Shown: one piece after another, positions 23,993 through 28,994 of the stretch
Position numbering within the stretch: position 1 is the first letter of the stretch
Layout: each line of letters opens with the position of its first letter
Origin: CAZDXB01 sp964509335
GTDB lineage: Bacteria > Bacteroidota > Ignavibacteria > Kapaibacteriales > UBA2268
Direction of reading: 5' to 3'
Length of the DNA stretch: 28,994 nucleotides
NCBI GenBank assembly: GCA_964509335.1
Contig: CAZDXB010000032.1
Coordinates: 1 to 28,994, forward strand
Position numbers and translations under genes: made by a program
Notes under the pieces: model-generated
What the model was told of the DNA's origin: nothing
The model's database searches: none
The model's input: only the letters and a program-made list of their open reading frames with translations

Positions 23993-24943
23993 TTAGTCCA
24001 CAATATTCTCCGAACGATATAATTTGCTAAGATTTGATATAAAAAGATAATTGTCTTCGGTTAAAATAATATGCTCGTATATTCTGTCTTGTTCATTTAC
24101 GAACGTCCAATTATCTCCTTCGTCCTTCGAATTATACAATCCTTCCTCCGTTGCCGCGAATATTTTGTCGCCTAGCGAGACTATCTCTTTAACGGTAGAG
24201 GCGTGCAAGTAGTTAACGGTAACAAGATTTCCGTTATAGTCGTATCTTTCTAAATTAAGTCCGGTCGCGATAAAAATATAATTGTCAGAAGCGCATAGTT
24301 TTATGCCGCCGACGCCCGTCGCGTGGTCAATCTCCGATTTTATTCTCTCCCAGCCGGAATAATTATTCTTGGATATATATAAATTGCCTTCTTTAGTTAT
24401 TATTAACAGCTCATTGCTTTTATCAAAAGCCATATCGTTAATTAGAACGCTGTCGTTAGGCGTCGCTATTCTTGCCCAAGAGCTAGACTGGTCCTCTCTA
24501 TAATAAAGCAAGCTCTTAAATCCGTAACTCATTAAAACAAATTGTTCGCCGTTCATCCCAAATTCTATATCGCTCGTCGGAAAATCGGTTACTTCAATTT
24601 CCTCGAATTTCCAGTCAATTTGATTTTCACCCGAATAATAAAAACCGTTTTTAGCTCCGTAGTATATTTTGCCATTATATCCAACGAGAACTTCTGAATA
24701 ACCGTTTGGCAATTGAATTTCAGCCCAATTTAATCCGTTGTCGTCGCTTTTGAATAATTCGGGTTCTCTGTTCAAATAGAAAATAATATTCTCGGAGGAA
24801 GACGCGACATTAGTTATATCCGCAGCCCCGTCGGGATTTACCGGTCCCAACAATTCAAAGTCGTTCGATTGAGTAGAGTCCGTAGATTCCTCGCTGCAAG
24901 CTAACAATAAAGAAACCATCAAAAGTAATATTAGTTTTTTCAT
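23993..24943 (-). CDS. BNR/sialidase-type propeller lipoprotein
   Basis: Predicted envelope lipoprotein with lipobox LLLAC (C16) followed by a polar linker. The mature part consists of repeated beta-propeller blades with Asp-box-like motifs (SDDNGLNW, SKNNYSGW, SKDEGDNW), as in BNR or photosystem II stability-type repeats. No catalytic sialidase residues can be identified. The 316 residues probably form a six- or seven-blade propeller. AAAGGAG lies seven bases before the start. No T9SS sorting domain is present, unlike the two genes upstream of it on the same strand. Function is unknown; a binding or scaffolding role is only a guess. Confidence 0.75.
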   Translation of the reverse strand: MKKLILLLMVSLLLACSEESTDSTQSNDFELLGPVNPDGAADITNVASSSENIIFYLNREPELFKSDDNGLNWAEIQLPNGYSEVLVGYNGKIYYGAKNGFYYSGENQIDWKFEEIEVTDFPTSDIEFGMNGEQFVLMSYGFKSLLYYREDQSSSWARIATPNDSVLINDMAFDKSNELLIITKEGNLYISKNNYSGWERIKSEIDHATGVGGIKLCASDNYIFIATGLNLERYDYNGNLVTVNYLHASTVKEIVSLGDKIFAATEEGLYNSKDEGDNWTFVNEQDRIYEHIILTEDNYLFISNLSKLYRSENIVD

Positions 24944-25103
24944 TTTAAACTCCTTTTATTATTTTGTGTTGATTTATTACAATAAAAAAAATATATTACC
25001 TAAATTTATAAAGTAAAAATCGGAAAAGTGTTTTTTTTAAATTACAATAAAACACAAAATAAATTCACAAAACAAAAAACCACCTTCTTTAGAAATTTAG
25101 GTA

Positions 25104-26498
25104 TTACTTAATTATCATCATTTTTTTACTCTTTACTACTTCTCCTTTAATTTGAATTCCGTAAATATATGCTCCAGTATCGAAATCCTTTGCCGACACG
25201 CTTATAGTGTTTTCAATTCCTGGCTTCAAGTCGTATTCTTTTATTTCCTTCAATCCCGTTCCGTTGGTTATTACTAATTTAATATTCTTTCCGTAATTTT
25301 TGGGGACGACGCATTTTATTTCCGTTATTCCGTCGAAAGGATTCGGTATATTTTGTTCGAGCTTGATATCTTTGTAGCAGTCGATAATATTATTTTCCTC
25401 TACATCTGTTGTTACAAACTCGCAATCTTCAAACCTTGTTCTGTATAAATGAACCGGCACTTCTGGCCAATACCCATTTGTAGTAAACATATATTTATCA
25501 TTAAAAACGCACCGAAAAATATATCCGGCTTGGCCTCTGTATTGTAATCCATCTGTGTATGTTATATCGGTAAAGGTTTTACCGAAATCACTCGACATAT
25601 AAAGAAAGCCCCATGCAACAAATATAAAATTATTATTATTACATATGGAAGGCGGCATAGGCGTGCGCGAATGAGCGATTATATTCATTTTCGGCGGAAA
25701 TTCAAAAACCAAATGCCAAGACTCTCCAAAATCAGTTGATTCATATAATAAATTATTTTCATCAATTCTTTCAAAACATACGAATAGAGTATCGTCAACC
25801 GCAAATAAATTTTTAAACCTCCTATACTTAGTTGTAACTTCTTTTAAATCGTTTAACCTCAATTCCCATGTTTCCCCTTTATTAGAAGAAAATAAAATAC
25901 CGTTAGCTCGAAGCACTATTGTATCTCCTTTAACATACCATGACATCGGTCCGGTTTCATATTTAGGATTATTATTTCCTAATAAGGGTTCCCAATCAAT
26001 ACCGTTATTTGTCGATTTAAAAAAACCGTTGACTCCGCCTACATATAAAATGTCGTCGGAATATTTAAGTCTTATAAAATCAGTCAAGCAGGGAGTAAGT
26101 TCAGTGTCTTCATAGTAATTATTGATATAACATAGCGAATCTATTTTTTTCCACGTTTCGCCGCCGTTTGTAGTAACGAACAGGTCGTTGCCGGAGTCTC
26201 CTATTACCGCAATATTAGGGTATCTTCCGGCTATGTTTCCTATATTACCTGAAAAAAAATGAGGAAAGTTCCTAATTTCCGACCAGTTATCTCCATTATC
26301 AAAGGAAATAAATAATCTGTGGAAATACACTTCGCAATAAATAATGCTTGGTTGCTTTGAATCAATAGCAACCGTGCCAATAGCGGAAATATATTCAGGA
26401 AAACCATTTTTTGGTAAGCTTATTTTCTCCCATTTTGGATATAGATTTAAAACGGATAATATGAATATAAATACAAGAACTGTAATTTTTGTCTTCAT
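25104..26498 (-). CDS. BNR-repeat propeller protein with T9SS sorting domain
   Basis: Predicted T9SS cargo. The start is set at 26498, where a signal peptide begins (MKTKITVLVFIFILSVLNLYP) and AAAGGATG serves as Shine-Dalgarno. A longer frame to 26540 would run into the hairpin at 26531-26555. The body has repeated Asp-box motifs (SFDNGDNW, TTNGGETW, STNNGIDW, SSNKGETW, STDFGESW, SSDFGKTF), typical of exo-sialidase-like or VPS10-type propellers. The C-terminal 85 or so residues form the sorting domain (LEQNIPNPFDGITEIKC ... KSKKMMIIK), ending almost like the next protein's domain. It has 464 residues; the ligand is unknown. Confidence 0.82.
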   Translation of the reverse strand: MKTKITVLVFIFILSVLNLYPKWEKISLPKNGFPEYISAIGTVAIDSKQPSIIYCEVYFHRLFISFDNGDNWSEIRNFPHFFSGNIGNIAGRYPNIAVIGDSGNDLFVTTNGGETWKKIDSLCYINNYYEDTELTPCLTDFIRLKYSDDILYVGGVNGFFKSTNNGIDWEPLLGNNNPKYETGPMSWYVKGDTIVLRANGILFSSNKGETWELRLNDLKEVTTKYRRFKNLFAVDDTLFVCFERIDENNLLYESTDFGESWHLVFEFPPKMNIIAHSRTPMPPSICNNNNFIFVAWGFLYMSSDFGKTFTDITYTDGLQYRGQAGYIFRCVFNDKYMFTTNGYWPEVPVHLYRTRFEDCEFVTTDVEENNIIDCYKDIKLEQNIPNPFDGITEIKCVVPKNYGKNIKLVITNGTGLKEIKEYDLKPGIENTISVSAKDFDTGAYIYGIQIKGEVVKSKKMMIIK

Positions 26499-26530
26499 GA
26501 AAACATCCTTTTGTTTAAAAATAATAATCA

Positions 26531-26555
26531 CGGGGAACAAAATATTTGTTCCCCG
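26531..26555 (-). terminator. Probable terminator hairpin after the fibre-like gene
   Basis: CGGGGAACAAA (26531-26541) pairs perfectly over 11 bp with TTTGTTCCCCG (26545-26555) around ATA. It lies 10 bases after the stop at 26566 on the minus strand. Only a loose AT-rich stretch follows, rather than a clean T-run. It also separates the two T9SS genes, so the downstream one may have its own promoter. Confidence 0.5.
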
Positions 26556-26565
26556 CTAAAAACAA

Positions 26566-28994
26566 TTACTTAATAATCATCATCTTTTTTGAAATAATTA
26601 ACTTGCCGTTAAGAGTAATGCTATAAATATAGACGCCGGTAGTAAGATTTTTCGACGATACGCTTATCTGGCAAGGTTTGCCAATACAGGCTTCGAATTG
26701 TTTAATAATTTGCGCTCCTTTTTCATTTGTTATTATTATTTTTGCTTTACCTTTTATACTTGACGGTATATAATAATTAATCTCTGTTGTCTCGGCGAAT
26801 GGATTCGGATTATTCTGTTCGAGTATAATGTTGTTAAATCCGTTTTCCCCCATCGAATTTTGAGTTTTATTCTTTTTGTTAATTATCCCGCCGCCGTCCG
26901 ATTCTAAAGCTTCTATCCTCCCTGTCAGATTTTCTATAATTCTCTCAAGCTCCGATATCCTTTTACAAGCGTCTTTATAGCAATACAAGGTATCCTTAAA
27001 ATTTTTAAATTCTTGTTTTGTAACTACCGATTCAAATTTATCGGATATGGTATCGTTTTTATTCGCCAATGCCTGAACCGAAGCCATCAAAACCGCGTCT
27101 ATCGTTCCTGTATGTAAATGCTTATTATCCGAGGCGCCAATCGAAAATTCTTTGTAAAAATCTTGAGCCATCGGTCCCATATAGGTTTTATGATGCTCGC
27201 GCCAAACCTTTACGGTGTCGTCATACATATAGCCGTCTTTCCATTGCCAGTATTTAACGGGTATCTTACGAAGCCGCGATAAGACGTCAAATTCGTTTAC
27301 GGAATGAATATTCTTCTTCATATTGCTGTCCGACAAAGCTTGCCAATGCGTGTCCATATGGTTAATAAAAGTACCGACTTCGGCATTTGTTCCCGACGCG
27401 AATCCAGTTACCAATTTACAACTTATTGTACTAGTATCGGGTCCCGAAAACCTAAGTTTTAATTCGTCAATATTATCAGTATAAGTATAATTACTGACCG
27501 GATAATTTGGATCCCGATTATTATCGCCAATAATGAATGAACCGCCATAGTTATTTGTTGAAACTAAATTTCCCATTGCCGTTGATTCTTCACCCGTGGT
27601 TTCTAATTTATTGCCTATAGCGTAAGATTTATCGCTTGAACTATTTGCCCAGTAACCAAAAGCGAAGGAATAATCAGCAGTAGCGTCAGTTTCATATCCA
27701 ATAGATATAGAATAATCTTTCCCTGACTGCGTATATGCCTGATATCCAATAGCGCAAGAATAATCCCCGTCAGCTTCACACGCATTACCTAAAGCAATAG
27801 CGGAAGAATATAGTCCAGTAGCGCTATTCCCGGTTCCAAAAGCGGCTGAATTATCGCCGATAGCGTTATTGCCGTCTCCAATAGCAGCCGACAATTCCCC
27901 ACTAGCGGTATTTTGCCCTCCGAAAGCGGACGAGCCTTCTCCAATATTACTTACATCCCACTCATTTCCTGTAACATAACCAGACCTTATAGCCGCTTTC
28001 TCCGGTATCCACATAAAACGCGTTCCAGCTCCGGCAGGTAATATATTATTGTTACTGTCATAATCGCCATTGAATATAACATTTCCATTTTTAACGTGCA
28101 ATTTTGCAATTGGAATAATCTCGTCGCCAATTCCGACATTTCCGTTTTCCATAAACCTGACCGTAGTTCTCGGCTCTTCCGTTCCCATTATGGGCCATAT
28201 TGGGTCGCCTTTGATGTCTTTTTCTTGTTCTGAATACGGTTCTGTTTTAAAACTTAAAGCAAATCCCACTCCTGTTTCGTCGGCTTCTTCTACCCATTCG
28301 TGTTCAATCCAATAGTTTCCGGCTCTCCTTACGCTTTCACCGCAAGCATAAGGTCTATAAAACCTGATGGAAGGGGCCATAGAATCTACGTTAAAGTAAT
28401 CTCCGTCTCTTTTTTCCATAGTATAAGTTCCTCTAACGTCGAACGATATTTTCGACGATTGAAGGTTCCAACATCCTACGTTAACGTCTAGCCTTCCTAG
28501 CGGCGGTATATAAGTCTCCGCCCAGTTTTCCCTTCCGATTATGACGTCGCCTACTGTGTCAATTCGCATTCGTTCGTGGTCTTGCGTTTTAAAAATTATC
28601 GGAAACTTATTGATTGTTCCGAGAAATTCGGACCGGTCGTCGGTTGTTAGATAATTGCCGGTAACGCACCAAGGATGGTCGCAAGGTTGTTGAGCGCCTT
28701 CGTCGTAAACTATATTTCCGTCAACGTCCGCGTAAAGCGGCTTCAAGCCATCGCCGCCCGCCAAGCTGTCGCTCCGAATCCAGCCGCCGACGTGAAGTTT
28801 CTCTTTCGGGTCGGATTGCCATATGCCGACTTTTTTGTCGTATAGATACATTACGTCAACTACTCCGGCTTCCGCTTCCAACCTTGTCGGTCCCCCCGAG
28901 CAAGCAAACGCCAAGCCCCCGTAATAATTAGTGTCATCTTCGAACGGTCCTAACGTATTGCTATACGACGTAATTTCGCCGACTTGCCAAGCGT
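26566..28994 (-). CDS. Fibre-like surface protein: YadA-type head repeats, S74 chaperone domain, T9SS sorting domain (5' end cut by the window)
   Basis: The frame stays open to the window edge (AWQVGEITSYSNTLGPFEDD precedes the TTG at 28914), so the N-terminus is missing and at least 808 residues remain. Domains in order: two pilin/fibre-like segments (KEKLHVGGWIRSDSL; NVGIGDEIIPIAKLHVKNG), and about nine YadA/Hep_Hag head repeats of some 14 residues (27523-27943, pattern SxAxGxxNxAxG). A peptidase-S74 intramolecular chaperone domain follows, with SDSNMKKNI holding the Ser (27331-27333) and the Lys five residues on. Next come GPMAQDFYKEF, a coiled coil (ISELERIIENLTGRIEALES) and a T9SS domain ending SKKMMIIK. 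It is a likely trimeric fibre; which domain release follows export is unclear. Confidence 0.85.
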   Translation of the reverse strand, partial: AWQVGEITSYSNTLGPFEDDTNYYGGLAFACSGGPTRLEAEAGVVDVMYLYDKKVGIWQSDPKEKLHVGGWIRSDSLAGGDGLKPLYADVDGNIVYDEGAQQPCDHPWCVTGNYLTTDDRSEFLGTINKFPIIFKTQDHERMRIDTVGDVIIGRENWAETYIPPLGRLDVNVGCWNLQSSKISFDVRGTYTMEKRDGDYFNVDSMAPSIRFYRPYACGESVRRAGNYWIEHEWVEEADETGVGFALSFKTEPYSEQEKDIKGDPIWPIMGTEEPRTTVRFMENGNVGIGDEIIPIAKLHVKNGNVIFNGDYDSNNNILPAGAGTRFMWIPEKAAIRSGYVTGNEWDVSNIGEGSSAFGGQNTASGELSAAIGDGNNAIGDNSAAFGTGNSATGLYSSAIALGNACEADGDYSCAIGYQAYTQSGKDYSISIGYETDATADYSFAFGYWANSSSDKSYAIGNKLETTGEESTAMGNLVSTNNYGGSFIIGDNNRDPNYPVSNYTYTDNIDELKLRFSGPDTSTISCKLVTGFASGTNAEVGTFINHMDTHWQALSDSNMKKNIHSVNEFDVLSRLRKIPVKYWQWKDGYMYDDTVKVWREHHKTYMGPMAQDFYKEFSIGASDNKHLHTGTIDAVLMASVQALANKNDTISDKFESVVTKQEFKNFKDTLYCYKDACKRISELERIIENLTGRIEALESDGGGIINKKNKTQNSMGENGFNNIILEQNNPNPFAETTEINYYIPSSIKGKAKIIITNEKGAQIIKQFEACIGKPCQISVSSKNLTTGVYIYSITLNGKLIISKKMMIIK

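Noticed and set aside
23797..24003. 68-residue minus-strand frame over the aldehyde dehydrogenase end and hairpins
   Set aside because: It crosses the palindromic repeat, overlaps two real genes and has no start signal or recognisable domain.
26499..26540. Longer start of the BNR T9SS protein at 26540
   Set aside because: The added residues overlap the hairpin at 26531-26555, and a signal peptide plus AAAGGATG favour 26498.
27523..27943. Short-period repeats that could suggest a CRISPR or tandem DNA array
   Set aside because: The periodicity is at protein level (14-residue YadA-type head repeats) and the DNA units are divergent, with no spacers.

Overview
The window looks like a chromosomal segment from a Bacteroidota/FCB-type bacterium, possibly an Ignavibacteria- or Kapabacteria-like lineage; the phylum is inferred and no marker gene settles it. 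Support: five proteins end in type IX secretion (T9SS) type-A sorting domains, two of these have a gingipain-like (C25) core, a DUF2851 gene is present, and three genes carry TATATTTGC upstream, matching the Bacteroidota sigma -7 consensus TAnnTTTG. Many genes lack a strong Shine-Dalgarno site, while some surface-protein genes have a clear AAAGGA(G/T).

Layout. 102-3558 (+): truA, then a tight run of an M48 lipoprotein peptidase, pyrF and a DUF2851 gene. 3671-4468 (+): a SAM methyltransferase. 4503-6562 (-): an AT-rich pair, a Cys-rich secreted protein whose reading frame is broken near its end, followed by a propeller T9SS cargo. 6825-7634 (+): mazG, followed by hairpins and a palindromic intergenic repeat. 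7862-12197 (-): a housekeeping run in transcription order tRNA-Gln, prs, rplY, terminator, lysA (own promoter), hldE-type nucleotidyltransferase, a 59-aa two-helix membrane protein and a beta-barrel protein. 12273-15019 (-): mlaE-trmB, then an acidic hypothetical protein and a UPF0316 membrane protein. 15119-19382 (+): two tandem C25-like T9SS proteins, closed by a long hairpin resembling insertion-sequence ends. 19520-21091 (-): a four-helix membrane protein and an RmlC-family epimerase. 21241-23845 (+): a cysteine-desulfurase-like enzyme and an aldehyde dehydrogenase, then another palindromic repeat. 23993 to the window edge (-): a BNR lipoprotein, a BNR T9SS protein and a large fibre-like T9SS protein cut by the right edge.

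How the genes fit together. The core genes serve tRNA modification (truA, trmB), pyrimidine and PRPP synthesis (pyrF, prs), lysine synthesis (lysA), LPS heptose and sugar supply (hldE domain, rfbC homologue), nucleotide sanitation (mazG) and outer-membrane lipid transport (mlaE). They are interspersed with surface-protein genes whose products would leave through a T9SS encoded elsewhere. The most unusual items are the frame-broken Cys-rich gene with its intact out-of-frame tail, the YadA-head/S74-chaperone/T9SS chimera, and the C25-like pair that keeps the Cys but lacks the usual His-Gly motif.
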